Source: Sphingopyxis sp. 2PD (GTDB taxonomy: Bacteria; Pseudomonadota; Alphaproteobacteria; Sphingomonadales; Sphingomonadaceae). Taken from it: 64,000 nt of DNA. Within the stretch, counting starts at the first letter, position 1; every line of letters begins with the position of its first letter. A program made the translations under genes and the position numbers. This document shows, piece by piece, positions 24,154 through 31,866 of this stretch. The notes beneath the pieces were generated by a model. It did no database searches. It was given only the letters and a program-made list of their open reading frames with translations, and was not told where the DNA came from. The stretch is taken from assembly GCF_005503695.1 (NCBI RefSeq), contig NZ_SCMU01000011.1:1-64000 (forward strand), written 5' to 3'.

Positions 24154-25223
24154 GCCGGCGTGGTTCCGACCCAGGTTGCGTGGCCGAGCTTGCGGCCGGC
24201 GCGCACCTCGGTCTTGCCATAATGATGAACGTGGCACGCGCCGTCGGCGAGCAGCGCGGGGACGGCGCCGATGTCGGCGCCGATCAGGTTGCGCATCGTG
24301 ACGGGAAGCGCGGTGGTCGCGGTGCTGCCGAGCGGTAGCCCGGCGACCGCGCGGATATGGTTTTCGAACTGGCTGGTGACCGCGCCTTCGATCGTCCAGT
24401 GGCCGCTGTTGTGGACGCGCGGCGCCATCTCGTTGAAGATCGGGCCATCGGCGGTGGCAAAGAACTCGCCGGTCAGCACCCCGACATAGTCGAGATCGTC
24501 GGCGATGCGCGCCATCAGCGCGCGCGCTTCGTCCTGTTGGTCGCGGACGATTTGCGGCGGCGGCAGGCTGGAGGTGGCGAGGATGCCGCCTTCGTGGACG
24601 TTGACGCTGCTGTCCCAGAAGCGCGTCTCGCCATCGATGCCGCGCACCAGAATGACCGAAAATTCATGCGCGAAGGTGACAAAGCCTTCGAGGATCGCGG
24701 CATGGCGGTCGATGCCGTCCCACGCGGCGTCGGCGTCGGCGGGGGTCGCGAGCCGCGCCTGCCCCTTGCCGTCATAGCCCATGCGCAGCGTCTTGAGGAT
24801 CGCGGGCGCGCCGATTTCGGCGAGCGCGGCGCCCAGCGCAGCGCGGTCGGGGACGGCGGCAAAGGGGGCGGGGCGCCCGCCGAGCCCGGTCACGAAATTC
24901 TTTTCGGTCAGCCGGTCCTGCGCGATCTCGAGCGCCTGCGCGCCGGGGCGCACCGCCACATGCCCCGACAGGAAGCGGACCGTATCGACGGGGACATTTT
25001 CGAACTCGATCGTCACCGCGTCGCAACCCGCGGCAAAGGCGGCGAGGCGCGGTTCGTCGTCCCATGCCGCCTGCGTGTGGTGCGCCGCGACCTCGGCTGC
25101 GACGCTTTCATGGTCGGGGGCGTAGATATGCACCTGATAGCCAAGCTGCGCCGCCGCAACGCTGAGCATCCGGCCGAGCTGGCCGCCGCCGAGGATGCCG
25201 ATCGTCGAACCGGGTGCGAGCAA
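24150..25223 (-). CDS. purK: N5-carboxyaminoimidazole ribonucleotide synthase (TTG start)
   Basis: 357 residues if started at TTG 25223, giving LLAPGSTIGILGGGQLGRML as the N-terminus with the nucleotide-binding GGGQLGRM, the normal PurK beginning. This TTG lies 4 bp after the purE stop and has GAGGG 7-8 nt upstream; no ATG or GTG is available nearby in this frame. ATP-grasp motifs follow: AILKTLRMGYDGKGQARL, FVTFAHEFSVILVRG, GVLTGEFFATADGPIFNEMA and RVHNSGHWTIEGAVTSQFEN. It carboxylates AIR to N5-CAIR with ATP and bicarbonate in purine synthesis, feeding PurE. Confidence 0.95.
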   Translation of the reverse strand: MLAPGSTIGILGGGQLGRMLSVAAAQLGYQVHIYAPDHESVAAEVAAHHTQAAWDDEPRLAAFAAGCDAVTIEFENVPVDTVRFLSGHVAVRPGAQALEIAQDRLTEKNFVTGLGGRPAPFAAVPDRAALGAALAEIGAPAILKTLRMGYDGKGQARLATPADADAAWDGIDRHAAILEGFVTFAHEFSVILVRGIDGETRFWDSSVNVHEGGILATSSLPPPQIVRDQQDEARALMARIADDLDYVGVLTGEFFATADGPIFNEMAPRVHNSGHWTIEGAVTSQFENHIRAVAGLPLGSTATTALPVTMRNLIGADIGAVPALLADGACHVHHYGKTEVRAGRKLGHATWVGTTPA

Positions 25224-25227
25224 GCGA

Positions 25228-25725
25228 TCAGCCCTCGCGTACTGGGTGGGGGGCGACGCTGTTGGTCTGTTCGGCGCGCCAGGCATCGAGTTTTTGCGCC
25301 AGATCGGAGTCATTATTGGCGAGCAGCGCGGCGGCGAACAGGCCGGCATTGGTCGCCCCCGCCTTGCCGATTGCAAAGGTCGCGACGGGCACACCGCCGG
25401 GCATCTGGACGATCGAATAGAGGCTGTCGACCCCGTTCAGGGCCGCCGACTGGACGGGGACGCCGAGCACGGGCACCCGCGTCATCGCCGCGACCATGCC
25501 GGGCAGATGCGCGGCGCCGCCCGCGCCGGCGATGATCGCTCGCAGGCCGCGCGCCGCGGCGCCTTTGGCATAGTCGACGAGGCGATCGGGGGTGCGGTGC
25601 GCCGACACGATCTGGACGTCGTGCGCGATGCCGAATTGTTCGAGGATCTGGACCGCATGGGCCATCGTCGGCCAGTCCGACTGGCTGCCCATGATAACAC
25701 CGACTTGCGGCGCTTCGTCGCCCAT
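25228..25725 (-). CDS. purE: N5-carboxyaminoimidazole ribonucleotide mutase
   Basis: 165 residues from ATG 25725 ([20 protein letters not shown]); an ATG five codons upstream (25740) is also possible. Class I PurE motifs: [23 protein letters not shown] (catalytic His), [39 protein letters not shown], and [19 protein letters not shown]. Converts N5-CAIR from PurK to CAIR. First gene of the purE-purK-folA-dipeptidase unit; divergent from the GGDEF gene at 25933 across 200 bp. Confidence 0.96.
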   Translation of the reverse strand: MGDEAPQVGVIMGSQSDWPTMAHAVQILEQFGIAHDVQIVSAHRTPDRLVDYAKGAAARGLRAIIAGAGGAAHLPGMVAAMTRVPVLGVPVQSAALNGVDSLYSIVQMPGGVPVATFAIGKAGATNAGLFAAALLANNDSDLAQKLDAWRAEQTNSVAPHPVREG

Positions 25726-25932
25726 CACCCAACCCTCCACACAGCGGCCGTTATTCGCGCGATGAATCGCCGCCGCACCCCCCTAGCGACTGCGCCGCGC
25801 GCGGGCAACGGCACCGAACATGCAATACTGACTCGCGCGTTTACCGATTGGTATCAAGTCGCAGCTAGGGTTGCCGCGCAATATCCGTCGGCATCGGGCC
25901 GATGAATAAGGGTTGGTTTGCGGGGACGTTGA

Positions 25933-26577
25933 ATGGATAGCGTAGGGGGGGCACGGATCGCGGTCGACCAGTTCGGCTCCGTCGCCGTCGACTCCATCGA
26001 AGATCAGCTGCGGGAGATCCGCCGGGAACGCGACGCGCTGCGCCGCGAAAACCGGGTGCTGAAGATCGCCGTGGCCGAACTGGAACGGGTGTCGGAACGG
26101 GACACGCTGACCCCCTTGTTCAACCGCCGCTATTTCCTGACCGCGATCCATCACCGCATCGCGCGATTCGAGCGCCATGCCGAGCGCGCCGCAGTGGTGT
26201 TTGTCGACGTCAACCAGCTGAAATATATCAATGACAGCTTTGGCCATGCCGCGGGCGACTTCGCCCTGATGGAGATTGCCAAGCGGCTCGCCGAATCGAT
26301 CCGCGCCACCGATGTCGCGGCGCGCATCGGCGGCGACGAATTCGGGCTGATCCTCGACCAGTCGAGCGAAGAGGGCGCGCGCGCCCAGATCGCCCGGCTG
26401 GGCGATGTGCTGACGGCGGCGCCCGCGGCGTATGACGGGCATGAAATCGCGCTGTCGGCCTGTTTCGGGATCGCGATGCTCCAGTCGGGGATGACCGAAT
26501 CGGACATTTTGGCTGCCGCCGACCGTGATATGTATCGCAACAAGCAGGGGCAGGGTTCGGCCCCCGGTCACCGCTAA
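25933..26577 (+). CDS. GGDEF-domain diguanylate cyclase
   Basis: 214 residues, no membrane segment. A short N-terminal coiled coil (residues about 22-55: EDQLREIRRERDALRRENRV) leads to a GGDEF domain: DTLTPLFNRRYF, VVFVDVNQLKYINDSFGHAA, and RIGGDEFGLILD with the intact GGDEF active site. RATD five residues before it is the RxxD inhibitory c-di-GMP site. So it should make c-di-GMP and be product-inhibited, in the cytosol, with dimerisation through the coiled coil. No sensor domain is present. Confidence 0.93.
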   Translation: MDSVGGARIAVDQFGSVAVDSIEDQLREIRRERDALRRENRVLKIAVAELERVSERDTLTPLFNRRYFLTAIHHRIARFERHAERAAVVFVDVNQLKYINDSFGHAAGDFALMEIAKRLAESIRATDVAARIGGDEFGLILDQSSEEGARAQIARLGDVLTAAPAAYDGHEIALSACFGIAMLQSGMTESDILAAADRDMYRNKQGQGSAPGHR

Positions 26578-26644
26578 CCCGCCATTAACCAAATGAGCGC
26601 ATCGTCCCGTCAGGACATTCATTGTCCGAAAAGGGGGGTGAGTG

Positions 26645-26974
26645 ATGCGTACCCAAGCCGACCCATATCATGACATTCAGGACCGGATTACCGGGCAGAT
26701 CGGCGCGCTGGCCGAAGCGCTGCCGCATTGCGCGCTGGCCCAGATCGTCCAGGGCATCGATGACATCCGCTGCCTGGCGCGCGACAACGGCTTTGCTGCG
26801 GTCGAAACGCTGGCGAGCCGGCTCGAATCGGCGGTCGCCGGTGGTGGCTATCGCGCCGCGATCCTGACCTATCTTGACGCGATGAGCGACGCCGCGACGG
26901 TGCCGCGCGGCCCTCTGCCTGCTGCCGCACAAGAGGCGTGGCTGGCATCGGTCGCGATGCGGCTCGGTCATTGA
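26645..26974 (+). CDS. Hypothetical helical protein after the GGDEF gene
   Basis: 109 residues from ATG 26645 (MRTQADPYHDIQDRITGQIG); a GTG one codon upstream is also in frame. All-alpha composition with Ala-rich helices (AVETLASRLESAVAGGGYRA), no membrane segment or recognised motif. It has an AAAGGGGGG-like ribosome site and lies 67 bp after the GGDEF gene on the same strand, so it could be its partner or regulator. Family unknown to me. Confidence 0.6.
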   Translation: MRTQADPYHDIQDRITGQIGALAEALPHCALAQIVQGIDDIRCLARDNGFAAVETLASRLESAVAGGGYRAAILTYLDAMSDAATVPRGPLPAAAQEAWLASVAMRLGH

Positions 26975-27006
26975 CGGTTCCCACCTGACAATTCAGACGG
27001 GTTTTC

Positions 27007-27576
27007 ATGGATGCAATCATGCTCGCGCTGGTGGCGGTGCTGCTGGCCAATGCCGACGGGCGCAGCGGGATTTTGCTGTCGCGGCTGCTCAGCGCGCGCC
27101 CGGACCGGCGTGTCGTCTTCGGCATCGCTTTTGGCGCCTTCCTGCTCAATGCCATCATCGCGGCAACCGCGGGGGCGATCGCCAACCGGATGATCGGACA
27201 GGGCGTCGCGGCGCTGCTGGTGGCCTTCGCCATGCTTTCGGCCGCCGCGGCGCTGCTGTGGCGCGGGCGGGGGTTGTTGTTTGACGACAAGGCTTTGACC
27301 GCGACCCCGACGATGCTGGCGGGGCGGCTGCTGATTGCGCAGTTCGGCGACCGCAGCCATTTCCTGATCGGCGCGCTGGCGGCGACCAGCGGCGCGGGGC
27401 AATGGGCGGCGGCGGGCGCGCTGGTCGGCTGGACGCTGGCGATGCTGCCATTCCTTGCTTTTGGCCCGACGCTGGCCGATCGGCGTGCGGCGCATGTCGT
27501 GCGCTGGGCGAGCGCCGTGATCCTGACGATCTGGGGGCTGCGCACCGCGATGGGCGCATTTGGTTTGATCGGCTGA
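27007..27576 (+). CDS. TMEM165/GDT1 (UPF0016)-like membrane protein
   Basis: 189 residues with about six hydrophobic segments arranged as two halves, as in the TMEM165/GDT1 family of cation (Mn/Ca) exchangers. The second half keeps a form of the ExGD(K/R)(T/S) signature: LIAQFGDRSHFLIGALAA. The first is degenerate: LLANADGRSGILL has no Glu, so the ion site is unusual for the family. It could be a divergent exporter, or a related fold with another job. Confidence 0.65.
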   Translation: MDAIMLALVAVLLANADGRSGILLSRLLSARPDRRVVFGIAFGAFLLNAIIAATAGAIANRMIGQGVAALLVAFAMLSAAAALLWRGRGLLFDDKALTATPTMLAGRLLIAQFGDRSHFLIGALAATSGAGQWAAAGALVGWTLAMLPFLAFGPTLADRRAAHVVRWASAVILTIWGLRTAMGAFGLIG

Positions 27577-27653
27577 CGCGTTTTGCAGTCCATGCTTCAT
27601 CGCTTTTGCCGATGAGTGCAACCGACAGCTTTCATGGCAAACGGCGCGGCAGT

Positions 27654-27665
27654 CCCTATATAGGG
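27654..27665. promoter_or_regulatory. CCCTATATAGGG palindrome upstream of dps
   Basis: 12-bp perfect palindrome 20 bp before the dps ATG, overlapping a TATATA that could be its -10 element. No clear -35 was seen. A possible repressor or Fe/peroxide-response site; not assigned to a regulator. Confidence 0.35.
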
Positions 27666-27685
27666 GCAGCAGAAAGGATATTCCC

Positions 27686-28141
27686 ATGTCCCAGAACAAC
27701 CAACCGGCGGTAGCCGACGCGCTCAACGCGCTGCTCGCCGACAGCTTTGCTCTCTATCTCAAGACCAAAAATTATCACTGGCACGTGCAGGGGCCGCGCT
27801 TTCGCGAACTGCATCTGCTGTTCGACGAACAGGCGGCACAGATTTTCGCGACCACCGACCTGATCGCCGAACGGGTGCGCAAGAATGGCGCGCGGACCCT
27901 CCAGTCGATCGGCGACATCGGCCGCCGTGCGTCGATTCGCGACGATGATACGGCGGGCGCCGATGCCGAGGCGATGATCCGGACGCTGGCCGACGACAAC
28001 AAGATTTTGCTGGGCCAGCTGAAAGAGGTCAAGGCCGCGGCGGAGGCCGACGGCGACATCGCGACGAGCGGGCTGGTCGACACCTGGGCCGACGAGACGC
28101 AGCAGCGGATCTGGTTCCTGGAGGCGACGCTGGGCTATTGA
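27686..28141 (+). CDS. dps: Dps-family ferritin-like DNA protection protein
   Basis: 151 residues. The ferroxidase ligands sit at the canonical Dps positions: His31 (KNYHWHVQGPRF), His43 and Asp58, Glu62 (FATTDLIAERV). Twelve-subunit shells of this family oxidise and store iron with peroxide and often bind DNA in stationary phase. The N-terminus (MSQNNQPAVADALN) is not notably Lys-rich, so DNA binding may be weak. Preceded by the CCCTATATAGGG palindrome and a good AAAGGA ribosome site. Confidence 0.94.
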   Translation: MSQNNQPAVADALNALLADSFALYLKTKNYHWHVQGPRFRELHLLFDEQAAQIFATTDLIAERVRKNGARTLQSIGDIGRRASIRDDDTAGADAEAMIRTLADDNKILLGQLKEVKAAAEADGDIATSGLVDTWADETQQRIWFLEATLGY

Positions 28142-28182
28142 GACCCGCCGGATTTGGGGGTGGGGAGCGGACGCACCTAAAC

Positions 28183-28399
28183 CGTCGCCCCCGCGAAGGC
28201 GGGGGCCGCTAGCGTCTGACCCGCTCAGGTTGAATCAAGTCACCGTAGCCCTGAGCCTGTCGAAGGGCGATTATCGGCGAGAAGCGCCCTTCGACAGGCT
28301 CAGGGCTACGGATCAATTTGAACTGGACAGAACTCTAGCGGCCTATTTCTGCATAGCGGCGTAAACCGACAGCGGCCCCCGCCTGCGCGGGGGCGACGG
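28183..28399. repeat. Palindromic repeat, family A, copy 2, interrupted by a family B element
   Basis: The A arms lie at 28183-28211 and 28371-28399, much further apart than in the other A copies. The extra DNA is a B element (28209-28338). The remaining A interior (GCGTAAACCGACAGCGGC) matches the interior of the copy at 41506. Gap between dps and the cold-shock gene; no reading frame of note. Confidence 0.85.
28209..28338. repeat. MITE-like repeat, family B, copy 1
   Basis: Core of perfect 27-bp arms 28243-28269 and 28285-28311 (CCGTAGCCCTGAGCCTGTCG type) with imperfect outer ends GGTTGAATCAAG / TCAATTTGAACT, and CTAG at both borders (28209-28212, 28335-28338). An inverted copy lies at 31618-31740. 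Confidence 0.8.
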
Positions 28400-28433
28400 C
28401 TAGTTTCGGCCGGAAACCCAACCGCAGCCAAAC

Positions 28434-28463
28434 AAAAAAGGGCGGCCCGCAAGCCGCCCTTTT
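28434..28463 (-). terminator. Terminator of the cold-shock gene (works on both strands)
   Basis: 7-bp stem GGGCGGC/GCCGCCC extended by A-T pairs, with six A before and four T after. On the minus strand it ends the cold-shock transcript (stop at 28484); on the plus strand it could stop dps read-through. Confidence 0.85.
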
Positions 28464-28483
28464 CATATCCGGTTATCGGCCGA

Positions 28484-29257
28484 TCAGTCCTGATGCGGCT
28501 GGATGTTCACCGCGGCGAACTTGCCGCGATCGTCGACTTCGATGTCGAAAGCGACGCGGTCGCCTTCGTCGAGGCCCGCCATGCCGGCGCGCTGCACCGC
28601 GCTGATGTGGACAAAGGCGTCGGCCTGTCCGTCGTCGCGCGCGATAAAGCCGAAGCCCTTCGTCGTGTTGAAGAATTTGACCGTGCCCGAGGTGCGTTCA
28701 CCGGTCAGCTGGCGACGCCCGCGGGCGCCACCCGGCGCGCCGCGATCGTCACGCTGGCGCGGCGCGAATTCTTCGACCGGCATCGGTTCGCCTTCGATCT
28801 TCAGATCGATGGCCGACACCTTGCCGTTGCGTTCGACCAGCGTGAAGCCGAGCGGCTGGCCCGAGGCCAGACCTTGCAGCCCGGCCTGTTCGACCGCGCT
28901 GATGTGCACGAACACGTCTTCCCCGCCATCGTCACGGGCAACGAAACCAAAACCTTTGGAAGCGTTGAAAAATTTGACCGTACCCTGGCCTTCGCCAACG
29001 ACCTGTGCCGGCATGCCGCCGCCACGTCCGCCGCCGAAGCCGCCACGATCGCCGCCGCCGAAGCCGCCGCGGTCGCCACCGCCAAAACCGCCGCGATCGC
29101 CGCCGCCGAAGCCGCCACGATCGCCATAACCGCCACCGCGGTTACCGCCGCCGTAGCTGTCGCCGCCATAAGGTGCAGGTTCGAAGCTGTCGAAATTGCC
29201 GAAATCATCGCGCTTGCCGCGCCCCCGCTGGCCGCGGCGATCCTTGTTGAAACTCAT
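28484..29257 (-). CDS. Two-domain cold-shock protein with Gly/Arg-rich N-terminus
   Basis: 257 residues. Two cold-shock domains, about 91-160 (GTVKFFNASKGFGFVARDDG, DVFVHIS) and 189-255 (GTVKFFNTTKGFGFIARDDG, AFVHIS), each with the RNP1 (KGFGFV/I) and RNP2 (VFVHI or AFVHI) aromatic motifs for single-stranded nucleic acid. Before them lies a low-complexity region of about 80 residues with four exact DRGGFGGG units at 46-77 (29027-29122) and further RGG/GGY. It is expected to bind RNA and, through the RGG region, to self-associate. A 5' leader of roughly 100 nt with a minus-strand TATATT near 29371 suggests the leader-dependent control usual for csp genes. Confidence 0.93.
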   Translation of the reverse strand: MSFNKDRRGQRGRGKRDDFGNFDSFEPAPYGGDSYGGGNRGGGYGDRGGFGGGDRGGFGGGDRGGFGGGDRGGFGGGRGGGMPAQVVGEGQGTVKFFNASKGFGFVARDDGGEDVFVHISAVEQAGLQGLASGQPLGFTLVERNGKVSAIDLKIEGEPMPVEEFAPRQRDDRGAPGGARGRRQLTGERTSGTVKFFNTTKGFGFIARDDGQADAFVHISAVQRAGMAGLDEGDRVAFDIEVDDRGKFAAVNIQPHQD

Positions 29258-29519
29258 TGTCTAATAGTCGCTTTCGGTTCGTCCATACCCCATATGATCG
29301 GCGCCTTGCGTCGGACGGGGACGCACTTCACCACGGGCACAGACTCGCCCCATGCCGCTAACGACGCAATATATAGCTTAAACATTCTGCATCTGCGAAC
29401 GGAAAATTCAAGCCGCCGATGCCGGACGAACCGCGCTTTGCCGCGGGCTGGCGGCGGATCGGCCAGCGCCGGGAAAACCAGTCATTGAGCGGCAAGGCGG
29501 CTTGGCCTAAGGCGGGCGA

Positions 29520-30137
29520 ATGAGCGTATATTTCCACGAAGAAGATTTGCCCGCCGGCGCATTGGGTCCGGGCGCCGTTGCGATCGACACCGAAACCATG
29601 GGGCTGAACCCGCTGCGCGACCGGCTGTGCCTGGTCCAGATCAGTGACGGGTCGGGCGACGAGCATCTGGTGCGCTTCGCTCCCGGCAGCCGTTATGACG
29701 CGCCAGTGCTGAAGGCTATTTTGACCGATCCCAACCGGTTGAAACTGTTCCATTTTGCGCGTTTCGACATTGCGGCGCTGCAACAGGCGCTCGGCGTCGT
29801 TACCGCGCCCGTTTATTGCACCAAGATCGCATCGAAGCTGGTCCGCACCTACACCGACCGCCACGGGCTGAAGGAGCTGGTGCGCGAACTTCTGGGTCAG
29901 GAAGTGTCGAAACAGCAGCAGTCGAGCGACTGGGGCGCCGCCGAACTCAGCGACGCGCAGCGCGATTATGCCGCGAGCGACGTGCGTTTCCTGCACGCGA
30001 TGAAAGAGGTCCTGGATATGCGGCTGGCGCGCGAGGGGCGCACCGAATTGGCGCAGGCCTGTTTCGATTTCCTGCCGACGCGCGCCGCGCTCGACCTTGC
30101 CGGCTGGCCCGAAACCGACATTTTCGCGCATAGCTGA
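29520..30137 (+). CDS. rnd: Ribonuclease D, short form (DEDD 3'-5' exonuclease)
   Basis: 205 residues, exonuclease domain only, without the HRDC domains of E. coli RNase D. Active-site motifs: Exo I Asp23-Thr-Glu25 (AIDTETMGL), Exo II LKLFHFARFDIAALQ, Exo III YAASDVRFL (Tyr-x3-Asp). It trims 3' ends of tRNA or other small RNAs. This short form is common in alphaproteobacteria just before lptC-lptA, as here (lptC starts 14 bp after). Confidence 0.92.
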   Translation: MSVYFHEEDLPAGALGPGAVAIDTETMGLNPLRDRLCLVQISDGSGDEHLVRFAPGSRYDAPVLKAILTDPNRLKLFHFARFDIAALQQALGVVTAPVYCTKIASKLVRTYTDRHGLKELVRELLGQEVSKQQQSSDWGAAELSDAQRDYAASDVRFLHAMKEVLDMRLAREGRTELAQACFDFLPTRAALDLAGWPETDIFAHS

Positions 30138-30151
30138 CGGAAACCGATTCG

Positions 30152-30790
30152 ATGTCCGAACGCGCCGACCTTGACCGCACGATGCGCCAGATGTGGGCGC
30201 GCAGCGGATCGAGCCATGACCGCGTGGTGCGCATCCTGCGCTACGGGCTGCCGCTGGTGATCGGCGTCGTCGCGGCGGTGCTGGTCTTTTCGCCCTTTAC
30301 CCAGCGTGCAGAGATCAGCTTCCTGCTCGCCAAGGACAAGGTCGACATGGCGAGCGAGCGGATGAAGGTGACGCGCGCCGAATATCGCGGCCAGGATGCC
30401 AAGGGCCAGCCCTTTGCCCTGCTCGCGGGCAGCGCGGTGCAGAAAAGTTCGGCCGAACCGGTGGTGCGGATGACCGACCTGTCGGGTGCGATCCGGCTCG
30501 ACGACGGCCCGGCGACGATCGTCGCGCGCGACAGCGCCTATAATATGGAAACCGAAAAGGTCGCGGTGCCGGGCATGGTGCAGGTCAGGGGTGCCAACGG
30601 ATATCGCATCGATGCCAGCAATGTTTCGATCGACCTCAAGACACGAACCTTGACCGGACAGGGCGGAGTCCAAGGGGCGTTGAACATCGGCACGTTTTCC
30701 GCCAACCGCCTTTCGGCTGACCTCGACCAGCGGATCGTGCGGCTGGAAGGCAATGCGCGGCTGCGGATCAATCAGGGAGTGATCAAATGA
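30152..30790 (+). CDS. lptC: LPS export protein LptC
   Basis: 212 residues. One N-terminal membrane segment (LRYGLPLVIGVVAAVLVF, about 29-46) and a periplasmic beta-jellyroll (SERMKVTRAEYRGQDAKGQP ... YNMETEKVAVPGMVQV). LptC links the LptBFG ABC transporter to LptA in the bridge moving LPS to the outer membrane. The stop overlaps the lptA start by 4 bp. No lptB follows in the window. Confidence 0.9.
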   Translation: MSERADLDRTMRQMWARSGSSHDRVVRILRYGLPLVIGVVAAVLVFSPFTQRAEISFLLAKDKVDMASERMKVTRAEYRGQDAKGQPFALLAGSAVQKSSAEPVVRMTDLSGAIRLDDGPATIVARDSAYNMETEKVAVPGMVQVRGANGYRIDASNVSIDLKTRTLTGQGGVQGALNIGTFSANRLSADLDQRIVRLEGNARLRINQGVIK

Positions 30791-31365
30791 ACCGGCTATC
30801 GTTGATGAAAAGCGTGGCCTTGGTTGGGGCAGGCTTTTCGCTCACCAGCCTGGCCCTGTTGTCGACGGGCAGCGGCGGGGATGTCGCGCAGGCGCAGGCG
30901 CTTGCCAATCACAACAGCAACGCGCCGGTGACGTTCGGAGCTGATCGCTTCGAGGTCCAGGATCGCGCCGATCGCGCCATTTTTTCGGGCAACGTGCGGG
31001 TGGATCAGGCGGGATTGACGCTGACGGCAGCCCGGCTGACGGCGGCTTACACCCGTAGTGGCGGTACCGACGTCAACCGCATCGACGCCACCGGCGGGGT
31101 GGTGGTGACCAAGGGCGACGAGCGCGCGTCGGGCAATGTCGCAATCTATGACCTCGACCGCCGCCTGATCACGATGGTCGGCAATGTCGAGCTGCGCCAG
31201 CGCGGCAACAATCTGCGCGGCGGGCGGCTGGTGATTGATCTCAACAGTGGCCGCGCGACGGTCGACGGGCGCGGCGCGGCGCGCGGTCCCGACGGCAATC
31301 CGATCGCGGGCGTCACCGGCGGGCGCGTCACCGGCACCTTCACGGTACCGGAAAGAAAGCAGTAA
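30787..31365 (+). CDS. lptA: LPS transport periplasmic protein LptA
   Basis: 192 residues. Signal peptide about 1-38 (VALVGAGFSLTSLALLSTGS ... AQAQA) then an OstA-like jellyroll: VTFGADRFEVQDRADRAIFS, GNVRVDQAGLTLTAARLTAA, GGVVVTKGDERASGNVAIYD. It forms the periplasmic bridge of the Lpt machine with LptC, whose gene overlaps it. In many alphaproteobacteria lptB comes next; here a repeat region and a different ABC gene follow instead. Confidence 0.9.
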   Translation: MNRLSLMKSVALVGAGFSLTSLALLSTGSGGDVAQAQALANHNSNAPVTFGADRFEVQDRADRAIFSGNVRVDQAGLTLTAARLTAAYTRSGGTDVNRIDATGGVVVTKGDERASGNVAIYDLDRRLITMVGNVELRQRGNNLRGGRLVIDLNSGRATVDGRGAARGPDGNPIAGVTGGRVTGTFTVPERKQ

Positions 31366-31471
31366 CCAGCGCCTTATACGGTTCTGCAACCATGTGCCTT
31401 CACCATGGGCGGCGGGACCAGAACCATCGCGGTGCCGGGGGGCGACGCCGCACATTGAAGGCGAGCCCCCG

Positions 31472-31621
31472 ATGCGCTTCTCCCCGCTTGTTCCCCCGCG
31501 CCGTCCATCATTCGGCCGCCGCGCCGAGCCGCCCGCGGCAGTCATCCCGACCCCGACGAGCGAGGAACGGCGCCTGATCGAACGGATCATGCGGCATCTG
31601 GGGCCGCGCGAGAAACTCTAG
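31472..31621 (+). CDS. Possible small protein, 49 residues
   Basis: Starts MRFSPLVPPRRPSFGRRAEP with GGCGAG about 9 nt upstream; basic and Pro-rich, ending with a helix TSEERRLIERIMRHLGPREK. The stop codon TAG is part of the CTAG at the left border of the family B repeat, so the present C-terminus may have been made by the insertion. No family recognised. Confidence 0.4.
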   Translation: MRFSPLVPPRRPSFGRRAEPPAAVIPTPTSEERRLIERIMRHLGPREKL

Positions 31622-31740
31622 AGTCTGTTCTTTTCAAATTGATCCGTAGCCTTGAGCCTGTCGAAGGGCGTTTATCGGCGAGAAGCGCCCTTCGACAGGC
31701 TCAGGGCTAGGGTGACTTGATTCAACCTCAGCAGGACATA
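31618..31740. repeat. MITE-like repeat, family B, copy 2
   Basis: Inverted relative to copy 1 at 28209-28338. Core arms 31644-31670 and 31686-31712 with one or two mismatches; outer ends TTTTCAAATTGATCC and TGACTTGATTCAACCTCAGC match those of copy 1. Left border CTAG, right border CTGG. The rest of the gap to the ABC gene holds a half-copy of family C (31766-31792). Confidence 0.8.
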
Positions 31741-31866
31741 CCCTGGCAAGGCGGCTCCCACAGTCCTCATCCCGGCCTTCACCGGAATGACGAATATTAG
31801 GGATTGCTTCCCTTTGTCATTCAGTTTGCTTGGCGTTCCGCCCCCGCCCCCCTACATGGGGCGCAC

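Noticed and set aside
29027..29122. Regular 24-bp units looking like a CRISPR or minisatellite
   Set aside because: They are in-frame codons for DRGGFGGG repeats in the cold-shock protein; no spacers.
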